Positions 8,121 to 16,616 of a DNA stretch of 64,000 bases are shown here, piece after piece (the first letter of the stretch is position 1; every line of letters begins with the position of its first letter). This DNA is from Pseudomonas sp. LS44. Its GTDB lineage: Bacteria > Pseudomonadota > Gammaproteobacteria > Pseudomonadales > Pseudomonadaceae. The notes beneath the pieces were generated by a model. That model was not told the DNA's origin. It made no database searches and worked only from the letters and a program-made list of their open reading frames with translations. The stretch spans positions 992,001-1,056,000 of the forward strand of contig NZ_CP102830.1 in NCBI RefSeq assembly GCF_024730785.1, in the 5' to 3' direction. The position numbers were made by a program, and so were the translations under genes.

Positions 8121-8900
8121 TCAATCTGCGGGCGTATCGCGCAGGAAGATCAGCTTGTCGCTGCTGGACAGCTGCGGCGCATAGCGATAGCCCTGCTCGC
8201 TGAAATCCTTCAGGCCAGCAGGATCAGTCAGGCGCTGCTTGATCACATAGCGAGCCATCAGACCGCGAGCCTTCTTGGCGTAGAAGCTGATGATCTTGTG
8301 CTGGCCGTTTTTCAGGTCGCGGAATTCGGTGTCGATGATCCGCGCGCTCAAGACCTTGCGCTGCACCGCGCCGAAGTACTCGTTGGATGCCAGATTGAGC
8401 AGCACTTGATCGCCCTGGGCTGCTAGCGCCTCATTCAACCAGCCGCTGATGCGCTCGCCCCAGAACGCATACAAATCCTTGCCGCGCGCATTGGCCAGCT
8501 TGGTGCCCATCTCCAGGCGATACGGTTGCATCAGGTCGAGCGGGCGCAGCACGCCATACAGGCCGGAGAGCATGCGCAGGTGTTCTTGGGCGAAATCAAA
8601 GTCGGCCTCGCTGAAGTCCTCAGCGTTCAGCCCGGTATAGACATCGCCCTTGAATGCCAGCAGCGCCTGCTTGGCATTGCTGGGCGTGAACTGCGGATGC
8701 CAACTGCCGAAGCGCGCGGCATTCAGGCCGGCGAGCTTGTCGGACAGGTGCATCAGCTCGGCGATCTGCGGCGGGGTCAGTTCGCGCAGCTGGCCGATCA
8801 GTTCCTGGGCGTGGTCGAGGTATTCGGGCTGGGTAAAGCGCGGGGTGGTCGGCGGCGTCTCGTAGTCGAGGGTCTTGGCCGGGGAAATCACCATCAGCAT
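8121..8900 (-). CDS. yaaA: YaaA family peroxide stress protein (DUF328/UPF0246)
   Basis: 259-residue cytoplasmic protein of the YaaA family, linked in E. coli to limiting free iron and DNA damage during peroxide stress. It begins with the diagnostic [15 protein letters not shown] and contains [51 protein letters not shown] and the C-terminal [15 protein letters not shown]. The ATG at 8900 is preceded by AAGGAGTAGCCCC. The frame is open further upstream, but the added residues are not family-like. It is transcribed away from the acyl-CoA ligase pair. Confidence 0.95.
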   Translation of the reverse strand: MLMVISPAKTLDYETPPTTPRFTQPEYLDHAQELIGQLRELTPPQIAELMHLSDKLAGLNAARFGSWHPQFTPSNAKQALLAFKGDVYTGLNAEDFSEADFDFAQEHLRMLSGLYGVLRPLDLMQPYRLEMGTKLANARGKDLYAFWGERISGWLNEALAAQGDQVLLNLASNEYFGAVQRKVLSARIIDTEFRDLKNGQHKIISFYAKKARGLMARYVIKQRLTDPAGLKDFSEQGYRYAPQLSSSDKLIFLRDTPAD

Positions 8901-9022
8901 GGGGCTACTCCTTGAAGCGATGGCGGATTCTACCGGCTTGAGTCCCGTTGCGCGCCTGCGACTGATGAAGCGTGCTCTCCGATATCGACACGGGGCCGGC
9001 ACAGCCGCTACGGAGAGGGCTG

Positions 9023-9076
9023 GTTCATTCGGACCATGGGCCATCTGGGCAGACTATCGCCCCTTTGGTCTATGCC
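9023..9076. promoter_or_regulatory. Paired upstream motif of acyl-CoA ligase 1
   Basis: Two related sites in direct orientation: TTCATTCGGACCATGGG (9023-9039) and CCCCTTTGGTCTATGCCC (9059-9076). Their GGNCYATG cores start 37 bases apart. The same pair occurs upstream of the paralogous ligase at 10736-10791. Probably a dimeric or cooperative activator/repressor site; the protein is unknown. Confidence 0.5.
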
Positions 9077-9109
9077 CGTCGGCGCGGGTGGGTTCTAGGA
9101 TATGCGCTT

Positions 9110-9120
9110 AATAAAAACAA
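9110..9120 (+). promoter_or_regulatory. Possible Hfq/Crc catabolite (CA) motif
   Basis: AATAAAAACAA contains two overlapping AANAANAA matches just upstream of the GGGAG ribosome-binding site (9124-9128) of the first acyl-CoA ligase. This is where Hfq/Crc blocks translation of catabolic genes in Pseudomonas when preferred carbon sources are present. Confidence 0.45.
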
Positions 9121-9135
9121 CCGCGGGAGTGATCC

Positions 9136-10692
9136 ATGCACCTGACACAAGGCCTACACACGTCGTTGCAGATGACGCCGGAGAACGTTGCGACCATCTA
9201 TCGTGGTCGCTATCGCACCTACCGTGAGCACGGTGAGCGCGTCGCACGGCTGGCCGGTGGTCTGCAGGACCTAGGTGTAAAGAGCGGCGAGCGGATCGCC
9301 ATGCTGGCGCTCAACTCTGATCGCTTCCAGGAATACATGCTGGCCGGCTGGTGGGCTGGCGCGGTGCTCAACCCGGTGAACATTCGTTGGAGCGCGGCGG
9401 AAATCATCTACTCGCTGGATGACTGCGACACCAGCGTGCTGATTGTCGACAACGCCCACCTGCCGCTGGTCGAGGCGATCGTCGCCGGCGCCAAACGCAA
9501 GCCGATCCTGATTCACGCCGACGACGGCGAAGCGCCGGCCGGCATGCTGTCGTTCGAGCGACTAATTGCCGAGTCCGCGCCGATTGAGGACAGCTGGCGC
9601 GGTGGCGATGACCTCGCGGTGATCCTCTACACCGGGGGCACCACCGGCCTGCCCAAGGGCGTGATGCTGTCGCACGCCAACCTGTGGACCAGCGCGCTGA
9701 TGCGCATGGCTGCGCTGGAGCCGCTGAACGATACCGTGTGCCTGAACGTCGCCCCACTGTTCCACACCGCCGGCCTGTCGCGGGTCGCCGCGCGGGTGAT
9801 CCAGGGCGAGGCGAACGCCTATGTGCCGTTCTTTGAGCCGATCGAGGTGATGGAGACCATCCAGCGCGAGAAGGTCGCCGAGATCATGCTGGTGCCGACC
9901 ATGCTGCAGATCCTGCTGGCCAACCCGCGCTTCAAGGAATTCGACCTCAGCAGCCTCAAACGCATCGCCTACGGTGCTTCGCCGATCAACGCCACGGTGC
10001 TCGAACATGCGCTGGCAGTGCTGCCGCAGACGCAGTTCTATCACACCTACGGGCTCACCGAGAATTCGCCGGTGATCACTATCAATCCACCGAAAAACCA
10101 TGGTCCGGAAGCCCGCGCCAGCGGCCTGTACCGTTCTGCCGGCAGGCCGCTGGTCGGCCTCACCGCAAAGATCGTCGACGAGCAGGGTAACGAAGTGCCG
10201 CGTGGCACCGTGGGCGAGATCATCTGCAAGGGCCCGACCGTGATGCTGGGCTACTGGAACAAGCCGGAGGAGACCGCCAAGGCGCTCAAGGACGGTTGGC
10301 TGTACACCGGTGACGCCGCCTACATGGACGCGCAGGGCTATGTGTTCATCGTCGACCGGGTCAAGGACATGATCATCAGCGGCGGCGAGAACGTCTATTC
10401 GGCGGAGGTCGAGAACGCCCTGGCCAAGCATCCGGCGATCGCCATGTGCGCGGTGATCGGCATCCCCCACGATATCTGGGGCGAGGCGGTGCACGCAGTG
10501 GTCACGCTCAAGCCCGGTGCCCAAGCCGACGACGATGAGCTGCGCCGGCATTGCCACGAGCTTATTGCCGCCTACAAGTGCCCGAAGAGCATCGAGTTTC
10601 GTGACAGCCTGCCGCTGTCCGGCGCCGGCAAGATCCTCAAGCGCGACCTGCGCGAGCCCTACTGGAAAGGCAAAGGCAAGGGCGTCAACTGA
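9136..10692 (+). CDS. Acyl-CoA synthetase (AMP-binding), paralog 1
   Basis: 518-residue adenylate-forming acid-CoA ligase that activates a carboxylic acid with ATP and CoA. The AMP-binding loop YTGGTTGLPKG is at residues 165-175, with YGASP, YGLTENSP and the hinge YTGDAAYMDAQGYVFIVDRVKDMIISGGENVY further on. The C-terminal LPLSGAGKILKRDLR carries the catalytic lysine. By eye it is roughly 70 percent identical over its full length to the next gene, so the two arose by tandem duplication. Substrate is unknown; FadD-type medium/long-chain or branched acids are likely. The upstream region has a paired motif and a possible Hfq/Crc site. Confidence 0.93.
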   Translation: MHLTQGLHTSLQMTPENVATIYRGRYRTYREHGERVARLAGGLQDLGVKSGERIAMLALNSDRFQEYMLAGWWAGAVLNPVNIRWSAAEIIYSLDDCDTSVLIVDNAHLPLVEAIVAGAKRKPILIHADDGEAPAGMLSFERLIAESAPIEDSWRGGDDLAVILYTGGTTGLPKGVMLSHANLWTSALMRMAALEPLNDTVCLNVAPLFHTAGLSRVAARVIQGEANAYVPFFEPIEVMETIQREKVAEIMLVPTMLQILLANPRFKEFDLSSLKRIAYGASPINATVLEHALAVLPQTQFYHTYGLTENSPVITINPPKNHGPEARASGLYRSAGRPLVGLTAKIVDEQGNEVPRGTVGEIICKGPTVMLGYWNKPEETAKALKDGWLYTGDAAYMDAQGYVFIVDRVKDMIISGGENVYSAEVENALAKHPAIAMCAVIGIPHDIWGEAVHAVVTLKPGAQADDDELRRHCHELIAAYKCPKSIEFRDSLPLSGAGKILKRDLREPYWKGKGKGVN

Positions 10693-10735
10693 TCCCCCGG
10701 CGACCGCCCCATGTGCCTCGGTGCGTCAGGGGCTT

Positions 10736-10791
10736 GGTTCGTTTGGACCATGCCGGCGAGTCGGTCGCTATCATTCGTTCGGGCCATGCCC
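10736..10791. promoter_or_regulatory. Paired upstream motif of acyl-CoA ligase 2
   Basis: GGTTCGTTTGGACCATGCC (10736-10754) and CATTCGTTCGGGCCATGCCC (10772-10791), cores 36 bases apart, matching the layout in front of the first ligase. Spacing from the second core to the ATG is also similar (62 versus 68 bases). Confidence 0.5.
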
Positions 10792-10855
10792 CCGATGGGC
10801 ATATGCTCTTAGGATGCTGACCATCCATAAGAAACTACGCTGTTGAGGTTTCCCC

Positions 10856-12415
10856 ATGCACCTGACCCATGGCCTGCACATTTCCCTGCAGATGACTCCC
10901 GAGCGAGTCGCCACCATCTTCCGCGGCCGGCGCCGTACCTATCGCGAGCTGGTCGACCGTGTCGCGCGCCTGGCGGCCGGGTTGAGTGGCCTGGGCCTGC
11001 AGGCGGGGGAGCGGGTCGGCATGCTGGCGTTCAACTCCGACCGTTATCAGGAATACATGCTGGCCGGTTGGTGGATGGGCGCGGTGCTCAACCCAGTGAA
11101 CTTCCGCTGGAGCGTGCCGGAGATTGTCTATTCGCTGGATGACTGTGACACCAAGATCCTGATCGTCGACGACCATCACCTGCCGCTGGTCGAGGGCATT
11201 CTCGCCACTGCCCGGCGCAAGCCCATCATCATCCATGCCGGCGACGGTGAAACACCAGCCGGCATGCTGTCGTACGAGCGCCTGATCCTCGACTCCACGC
11301 CGATGGAAGACACCTGTCACGGCGGTGACGACCTGGCGCTGATCATGTATACCGGCGGCACCACCGGCCTGCCCAAGGGCGTGATGCTGTCGCACCAGGG
11401 CCTGTGGTCCTGCGCCATGATGCGCATGACCTCCTGCCCGGTGGCCAATGATTCGTTGGTGCTGATCACCTCGCCGATGTTCCATGTCGCTGGCATGGGG
11501 CTGGTCGCCCAGCGCGTGATCGCCGGCGCGACCAATGCCTATCTGCCCTACTACGAACCGGTCGAAGTGCTGGAAACCATTCAGCGCGAGCGAATCACCG
11601 AAGCCCTGTTGGTGCCGACCATGCTCCAGGCCTTGTTAGCGCATCCCAAGTTCGCCGAAACCGACCTGAGCAGCCTCAAACGCATCAGCTACGGCGCCGC
11701 ACCGATGAATGCCGCCGTGCTCGAACGGGCGATAGAACTGCTGCCTGCCGGCATCGAGTTCACCCACGCCTATGGCATGACCGAGAACGCCGGGGTGGTG
11801 ACGCTCAATCTGCATGAGAACCATGGCCCGGAAGGGCGTGCCAACGGTCTGTACCTCTCGGCCGGCAAGGCCATCGCCGGCCTGCAGCTGAAGATTGCCG
11901 ACGAACAGGGTCAGGAGCTGCCGCGCGGTGGTGTCGGCGAGATCCTCATCAAGGGCCCGTCGCTGATGCAGGGCTACTGGAACAAGCCGGAGGAAACCGC
12001 CAAGTCCGTCCAGAATGGCTGGTTTAGTACCGGCGACGCCGCCTGGATGAACGACGCGGGCTATATCTTCATCGTCGACCGGGTCAAGGACATGATCGTC
12101 ACCGGCGGCGAGAACGTGTACTCGGCCGAGGTCGAGAACGCCCTGGGCAAGCACCCGGCGGTGGCGCTCTGCGCGGTGATCGGCGTTCCCCACGACACCT
12201 GGGGCGAGGCGGTGCACGCGGTGGTCATCCTCAAGCCCGGTGCCATGGCCAGCGAAGAAGACCTGCGCAGCCATTGCCGCGAGTTCATCGCCGGCTACAA
12301 GTGCCCGAAGACCGTCGAATTCCGCGACAGCATGCCGCTGTCCGGCGCCGGCAAGATCCTCAAGAAGGATTTGCGCGCGCCCTACTGGGAAGGCCGGACT
12401 CGCGCCGTCAACTAA
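10856..12415 (+). CDS. Acyl-CoA synthetase (AMP-binding), paralog 2
   Basis: 519-residue ligase collinear with its upstream paralog, starting with nearly the same MHLTHGLHISLQMTPERVAT. The AMP loop is YTGGTTGLPKG (about residues 165-175), the hinge is STGDAAWMNDAGYIFIVDRVKDMIVTGGENVYSAE, and the C-terminal catalytic lysine is in LSGAGKILKKDLR. Differences from paralog 1 cluster in the acyl-binding region (for example SPMFHVAGMGLVAQRV against APLFHTAGLSRVAARV), which suggests the pair differ in substrate. It has its own 160-base upstream region with a copy of the paired motif, so it is probably transcribed separately. A terminator follows at 12511-12555. Confidence 0.93.
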   Translation: MHLTHGLHISLQMTPERVATIFRGRRRTYRELVDRVARLAAGLSGLGLQAGERVGMLAFNSDRYQEYMLAGWWMGAVLNPVNFRWSVPEIVYSLDDCDTKILIVDDHHLPLVEGILATARRKPIIIHAGDGETPAGMLSYERLILDSTPMEDTCHGGDDLALIMYTGGTTGLPKGVMLSHQGLWSCAMMRMTSCPVANDSLVLITSPMFHVAGMGLVAQRVIAGATNAYLPYYEPVEVLETIQRERITEALLVPTMLQALLAHPKFAETDLSSLKRISYGAAPMNAAVLERAIELLPAGIEFTHAYGMTENAGVVTLNLHENHGPEGRANGLYLSAGKAIAGLQLKIADEQGQELPRGGVGEILIKGPSLMQGYWNKPEETAKSVQNGWFSTGDAAWMNDAGYIFIVDRVKDMIVTGGENVYSAEVENALGKHPAVALCAVIGVPHDTWGEAVHAVVILKPGAMASEEDLRSHCREFIAGYKCPKTVEFRDSMPLSGAGKILKKDLRAPYWEGRTRAVN

Positions 12416-12428
12416 GCGCAGCGCGCAT

Positions 12429-12500
12429 CTGTAGGAGCGAATTCATTCGCGATGGGGCAACGAGGTGTTGCCATGTTCGCGAATTCATTCGTTCCTACAG
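12429..12500. repeat. Extragenic palindrome, family C (CTGTAGGAGCGAATTCATTCG)
   Basis: Arms CTGTAGGAGCGAATTCATTC and GAATTCATTCGTTCCTACAG face each other around a 30-base loop that itself has CGCGA/TCGCG complementarity. A half copy lies at 20407-20433. Confidence 0.8.
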
Positions 12501-12510
12501 GAAGCTTCTC

Positions 12511-12555
12511 AACGCCGTGATCGACCCGTAAGTGGGGCGGTCGCGGCGTTTTTTC
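12511..12555 (+). terminator. Terminator after acyl-CoA ligase 2
   Basis: A long stem, AACGCCGTGATCGACCC against GGGGCGGTCGCGGCGTT (G-U pairs allowed), followed by TTTTTTC. Confidence 0.8.
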
Positions 12556-12576
12556 TTCTGGCTGCGGCTATACCAT

Positions 12577-12600
12577 CTCATCAGTACCTGCCTTGATGAG
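12577..12600 (+). promoter_or_regulatory. Inverted repeat overlapping the dmeF-like ribosome-binding site
   Basis: CTCATCA and TGATGAG are separated by 10 bases; the right arm runs into the AGGAG that serves the ATG at 12609. It could be a repressor operator or an mRNA hairpin that hides the ribosome-binding site. Confidence 0.35.
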
Positions 12601-12608
12601 GAGCCGAG

Positions 12609-13619
12609 ATGACGGCCTGCAACCATTCGCGCTGGGAGCCTTCCCACGATTACCGCCCGCTTGAGTCGGGTGCCGAACGACAAGCCTGGCGGGTCGCTGC
12701 GCTGACCGGGGTAACCATGCTGGTGGAGATTGCCGCCGGTTACTGGTTCAACTCCATGGCGCTGCTGGCTGACGGTTGGCACATGGCCTCGCACATGGTT
12801 GCCATCGGTTTGAGTGCACTGGCCTATCTGCTGGCCCGGCGTTACGTGGATGACCCGCGTTTTGCGTTCGGCACCTGGAAGATCGAGGTACTCGCCGGCT
12901 TTGCCAGCGCGGTATTGCTGGTGGTTGTGGTGGTGCTGATGGCGGTCGAGTCGCTGTGGCGATTGTGGTCGCCGGCGCAGATCGCCTTCGATCAGGCGTT
13001 GTGGATTGCCGGCTTGGGGCTGGCGGTCAACCTCTGGTCGGCCTGGCTGTTGCGCGACCAGCACGAGCATCACCACGGGCATGCTCATCACGATCACGAT
13101 CACGATCACGATCACGATCACGATCAGGTGGCGGATATCGGCCGAGACCTCAATCGCCATGCGGCGTTCCTGCACGTGCTGGCGGATGCGCTGACCTCGG
13201 TGGCGGCGATCGTCGCCTTGCTCGGTGGCAAGCTGTTCGGCTGGAACTGGCTGGACCCGCTGATGGGCCTGGTCGGTTCGCTGCTCATCGCCCTGTGGAT
13301 CAAGGGCCTGCTGATCGACACCGGCAAAGTGTTGCTCGACCGGGAGATGGACAGCCCGCTGGTGCAGCAGGTGCGCACCGCCGTGGAGCGCGAGGACGAT
13401 ACCGAAGTGACCGATTTGCACCTGTGGCGGGTCGGGCGCGCGCAGTACGCCTGCATTATCAGCCTGGTGACCCACAGCGATATCCCGGCCGACCGCTACA
13501 AGGCTTGCCTGGCGGTTTTCAGGGAGTTGGTGCATGTGACGGTGGAGGTCAATCGCTGCGGCATCCAGGAGCAGGATACCGGGGGTAGGACTTCGGACTT
13601 TAACGGTCGTTTCCGCTAG
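12609..13619 (+). CDS. dmeF: CDF-family divalent metal exporter (DmeF type)
   Basis: 336-residue cation diffusion facilitator, an inner-membrane metal/proton antiporter. Six helices are predicted, with metal-site motifs in helix 2 (LLADGWHMASHMVAIG) and helix 5 (HVLADALTSVAAI), a His-rich cytoplasmic loop between helices 4 and 5, and a C-terminal ferredoxin-like domain. The DGWHMASH form resembles DmeF (cobalt/nickel) more than ZitB/CzcD (zinc), but the metal is inferred. The loop sequence HHGHAHH(DH)n is encoded by a perfect hexanucleotide repeat (13089-13124) that could change length. No RcnR-type repressor gene is adjacent; an inverted repeat covers the ribosome-binding site. Confidence 0.85.
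   Translation: MTACNHSRWEPSHDYRPLESGAERQAWRVAALTGVTMLVEIAAGYWFNSMALLADGWHMASHMVAIGLSALAYLLARRYVDDPRFAFGTWKIEVLAGFASAVLLVVVVVLMAVESLWRLWSPAQIAFDQALWIAGLGLAVNLWSAWLLRDQHEHHHGHAHHDHDHDHDHDHDQVADIGRDLNRHAAFLHVLADALTSVAAIVALLGGKLFGWNWLDPLMGLVGSLLIALWIKGLLIDTGKVLLDREMDSPLVQQVRTAVEREDDTEVTDLHLWRVGRAQYACIISLVTHSDIPADRYKACLAVFRELVHVTVEVNRCGIQEQDTGGRTSDFNGRFR
13089..13124 (+). repeat. In-frame hexanucleotide microsatellite (CACGAT)6
   Basis: Six perfect copies of CACGAT encode alternating His-Asp in the metal-binding loop of the CDF exporter. Slippage would add or remove His-Asp pairs without shifting the frame. Confidence 0.95.
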
Positions 13620-13860
13620 CGCCAAGGGCTTTTCGTCGCTCTGAGAAAAAAGCCGGCATCGGGTAAAAAGTGCTTTTTACTGTCATCTTTATTGGAGTAT
13701 TAACGAGGTAGACCGTCGAACCCTGCAGACACAGGTGGCGGCCATCGGCCCATACCTTGCTTGCACTTCTTGCGCCGCGGCCCGAGAAGGCGGCGGTCTC
13801 TCTGCGGCGGAGCGCCGTTTCGGCATTCCGTCGCCTGGCCCTATCAGAAGGTGACCGAGT

Positions 13861-15252
13861 ATGGATGACCACGGACGCTCAAGCCGCACCGCCCCGACGC
13901 TCTACGCCCTCGATACGAATGTGCTGATCCACGATCCCAATGCCTTGCTCAACTTCGAAGAGCACCACGTCGCCATCCCCATGACGGTTCTGGAGGAACT
14001 GGACAAGCTCAAAACCGGCAAGCAAGGCGTCGCCGCCGAATGCCGCCAGGCCATTCGCCTGATCGACAAGATCCTTGGCGGGGCCAATCCCGATGAAGTC
14101 GAGCACGGTGTGCCCATCCCGAGGGAAACCGGCGGCAGTTGCGGCTTCCTGTCGATTCTGATGAGCAAGCGTGCCGAGCCGATCACCTGGCTGCCGGAAG
14201 ACCTCAACGACAACAAAATCATCAATCAACTGGTCGAGCTGAAGAGCCGCAAACATGGTCTGTCCGTGGTCTTGGTCACCAAGGACATCAACATGCGCCT
14301 CAAGGCGCGGGCCTGCGGTATCGAGTCCGAGGACTACCACACCGACCAACTGGTCGACGATATTTCCCTGTTACCGCGTGGCTATCACACCCTCGACGGC
14401 TCCTTCTGGGACCGCGTCAGCACCGTGGAAACCCGCCAGGACCACGGTCGTACCTGGCACCGCGTGCAGCTCACCGATAATTTGCCGGCGGTGCACATCA
14501 ACGAATTCATCGTCGATGCGCAAGGTTTCGTCGGCTGGATCAAGGGCATCGAAGGCGGCGAGTTGCTGATCCTCGATCTGCATCAGGAACCGCTGATGCA
14601 TCAGGAAGCCTGGGGGCTGCGTCCGCGGGATATTTATCAGGCGCTGGCGTTGTATGCCTTGCTCGATCCGGACATTCATCTGGTCAACCTGTCCGGCGCC
14701 GCCGGCTCGGGTAAAACCATTCTGGCGCTGGCCGCGGCGATTGAGCAGACCATGGTCAGCAAGCGCTACCGGCGCATCATCGCCACCCGTAGCGTGCAGG
14801 GTCTGGACCAGGAAATTGGCTTCCTGCCCGGCACCGAGGCGGAGAAGATGGAACCTTGGCTCGGCGCCATCACCGACAACCTCGAAGCCCTGCACATGGA
14901 CGATGAGAGCACCCACGGCAGCGTCGACTACATCCTGCAAAAGGTACCGTTGCAGTTCAAATCGCTGAACTACATTCGCGGGCGCAGCTTCCAGCAGAGC
15001 CTGATCCTCATCGACGAATGCCAAAACCTCACCCCGCACCAGATGAAGACCATCATCACCCGCGCCGGCACCGGCTCGAAGGTGGTCTGCCTCGGCAACT
15101 TGGCGCAGATCGACACGCCGTACCTGTCGGCGCCGAGCTCGGGCCTGACCTACCTGACCGAGCGCTTCAAGGACTTCCCGCACGGTGTGCACATCACCCT
15201 GCAAGGGGTGCCGCGCTCGATCCTCGCGGAATACGCCGAAGCCAATATGTAA
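13861..15252 (+). CDS. PIN-PhoH family ATPase/ribonuclease (PhoH2/YlaK type)
   Basis: 463-residue two-domain protein. The N-terminal PIN nuclease domain has the acidic residues expected for metal binding (YALDTNVLIHDP, MTVLEELDKLK, VVLVTKDINMRLKA). The C-terminal PhoH domain is a P-loop ATPase with Walker A GAAGSGKT at residues 279-286 and Walker B LILIDECQNL, plus TRAGTGSKVVCLGNLAQID. PhoH2 proteins from mycobacteria act as RNA helicase/ribonucleases, so RNA turnover is the likely role. The 241 bases upstream (13620-13860) include a perfect GTAAAAAG-TG-CTTTTTAC palindrome (13663-13680) of unknown role; I see no gene there. Confidence 0.92.
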   Translation: MDDHGRSSRTAPTLYALDTNVLIHDPNALLNFEEHHVAIPMTVLEELDKLKTGKQGVAAECRQAIRLIDKILGGANPDEVEHGVPIPRETGGSCGFLSILMSKRAEPITWLPEDLNDNKIINQLVELKSRKHGLSVVLVTKDINMRLKARACGIESEDYHTDQLVDDISLLPRGYHTLDGSFWDRVSTVETRQDHGRTWHRVQLTDNLPAVHINEFIVDAQGFVGWIKGIEGGELLILDLHQEPLMHQEAWGLRPRDIYQALALYALLDPDIHLVNLSGAAGSGKTILALAAAIEQTMVSKRYRRIIATRSVQGLDQEIGFLPGTEAEKMEPWLGAITDNLEALHMDDESTHGSVDYILQKVPLQFKSLNYIRGRSFQQSLILIDECQNLTPHQMKTIITRAGTGSKVVCLGNLAQIDTPYLSAPSSGLTYLTERFKDFPHGVHITLQGVPRSILAEYAEANM

Positions 15253-15262
15253 CGCGCCATAG

Positions 15263-15324
15263 GTAGCCCGGATGCAATCCGGGGAGGTGGAGTGGTCGGC
15301 TTCCTCGGATTGCATCCGGGCTAT
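15263..15324. repeat. Extragenic palindrome, family B (GTAGCCCGGATGCAATCCGGG), copy 1
   Basis: GTAGCCCGGATGCAATCCGG and CGGATTGCATCCGGGCTAT arms face each other around a short GA-rich loop. Other copies are at 16789-16845 and 23300-23358, a half copy at 33937-33957 and a diverged copy at 35674-35726. Confidence 0.85.
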
Positions 15325-15420
15325 GGACTGCCGCCGGACGGCACTCGCCGATCCAGGCGGTTTTTTGTATACAATTCTCCAGCCGCGGGCTGCCACCGGC
15401 CCGCTTGAGGAGACCCCGCT

Positions 15421-15897
15421 GTGTTGACCCATCTCGATTCCCAAGGCCGCGCCAACATGGTCGATGTCACCGACAAAGCGGTGACTTCCCGTGAGGCGGT
15501 GGCCGAAGCGCTGGTGCGCATGCGTCCGGAAACCTTACGGATGATCGTCGACGGCGCGCATCCCAAGGGCGATGTATTCGCCGTGGCGCGTATCGCCGGC
15601 ATCCAGGCGGCGAAGAAAACTTCCGATCTCATCCCGCTGTGCCACCCGCTGATGCTCACCAGCGTTAAAGTCCAGCTCGAAGCCTGTGGCGAAGATGCCG
15701 TGCGCATCGAAGCGCGCTGCAAGCTGGCCGGGCAGACCGGGGTGGAAATGGAAGCGCTGACCGCCGCCAGCGTCGCCGCCCTGACGATTTATGACATGTG
15801 CAAGGCGGTGGATCGCGGCATGGTCATCGAAAGCGTGCGCCTGCTGGAGAAGCTCGGCGGCAAGAGCGGCCACTTCAAGGCCGAGGATCAACAATGA
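15421..15897 (+). CDS. moaC: Cyclic pyranopterin monophosphate synthase
   Basis: 158-residue MoaC; with MoaA it makes cyclic pyranopterin monophosphate, the first stable intermediate of molybdenum cofactor. Family blocks are intact: [50 protein letters not shown] (with the conserved LCHP) and [28 protein letters not shown]. It starts with GTG at 15421, supported by GAGGAGACC upstream. Its TGA overlaps the ATG of moaD, so the two are translationally coupled in a moaC-moaD-moaE operon. Confidence 0.97.
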   Translation: MLTHLDSQGRANMVDVTDKAVTSREAVAEALVRMRPETLRMIVDGAHPKGDVFAVARIAGIQAAKKTSDLIPLCHPLMLTSVKVQLEACGEDAVRIEARCKLAGQTGVEMEALTAASVAALTIYDMCKAVDRGMVIESVRLLEKLGGKSGHFKAEDQQ

Positions 15898-16142
15898 TTC
15901 GCGTGCAGTACTTCGCCCGCTACCGCGAGGCGCTTGGCCTCGACGGCGAGCAGCTGGCCTGGCAGGCCGCCTTCGCCAGCCTCGACGACCTGCGTCGGCA
16001 TCTGCTCGCCCGCGGCGGGGTGTGGGTGGTGCTCGACGAGCAGAACCTGATGTGCGCGCGCAATCAGGAGCTGTGCAGCCTCGACGAATCCGTCCAGGAT
16101 GGCGACGAGGTGGCGTTCTTCCCCACGGTGACGGGAGGCTGA
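15894..16142 (+). CDS. moaD: Molybdopterin synthase sulfur carrier subunit
   Basis: 82-residue ubiquitin-fold MoaD; its C-terminal glycine is thiocarboxylated and donates sulfur to cyclic pyranopterin in complex with MoaE. It begins [15 protein letters not shown] and ends in the required [10 protein letters not shown], with the terminal Gly-Gly exposed. The start overlaps the moaC stop (ATGA), and its own stop is 1 base before the moaE ATG. Confidence 0.96.
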   Translation: MIRVQYFARYREALGLDGEQLAWQAAFASLDDLRRHLLARGGVWVVLDEQNLMCARNQELCSLDESVQDGDEVAFFPTVTGG

Positions 16143-16143
16143 A

Positions 16144-16599
16144 ATGGCGATTCGCGTGCAGGCCGCGGCCTTTGATCCGGGCGTCGAATTGAATGCCATG
16201 CACGCCGCGCATGTCGGCGTTGGCGCGGTGGTTGGCTTCGTCGGCTACGTGCGCGATTTCAACGACGGTCAGGACGTCTCCGGCATGCTCCTCGAGCACG
16301 CGCCAGGGATGACCGAAAAGGCCCTGGCGAAGATCGTCGCCGAGGCCGAGACGCGCTGGCCGCTGCTCAAGGTCGAGATCCTCCATCGCGTCGGCCCATT
16401 GAAGCCGGGCGAGCCGATCGTCTTCGTCGGCACCGCCAGCGCCCATCGCCAGGCCGCGTTCGCGGCGTGCGACTTCATCATGGATTACCTGAAAACCCGC
16501 GCGCCGTTCTGGAAGAAGGAAGACACCGCCGATGGCCCGCGCTGGGTCGAAGGTCGTTGCAGCGACCAGTCTGCCGCCAAGCGTTGGCGGCAGGATTAG
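16144..16599 (+). CDS. moaE: Molybdopterin synthase catalytic subunit
   Basis: 151-residue MoaE, catalytic partner of MoaD in forming the molybdopterin dithiolene. Recognisable blocks are GAVVGFVGYVRDFNDG (acceptor loop), LLEHAPGMTEKALAKI, ILHRVGPLKPGEPIVFVGTASAHRQAAFAACDFIMDYLKTRAPFWKKE (with the catalytic lysine) and the closing GPRWVEGR. Last gene of the moaCDE operon; repeats and a terminator follow. Confidence 0.97.
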   Translation: MAIRVQAAAFDPGVELNAMHAAHVGVGAVVGFVGYVRDFNDGQDVSGMLLEHAPGMTEKALAKIVAEAETRWPLLKVEILHRVGPLKPGEPIVFVGTASAHRQAAFAACDFIMDYLKTRAPFWKKEDTADGPRWVEGRCSDQSAAKRWRQD

Positions 16600-16616
16600 A
16601 ATTCCCTGTCGACCGC

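Noticed and set aside
13086..13128. Short tandem repeat that could be read as a CRISPR or origin iteron
   Set aside because: Units are six bases, perfectly in frame, without spacers, and encode the expected His-rich loop of a CDF transporter.
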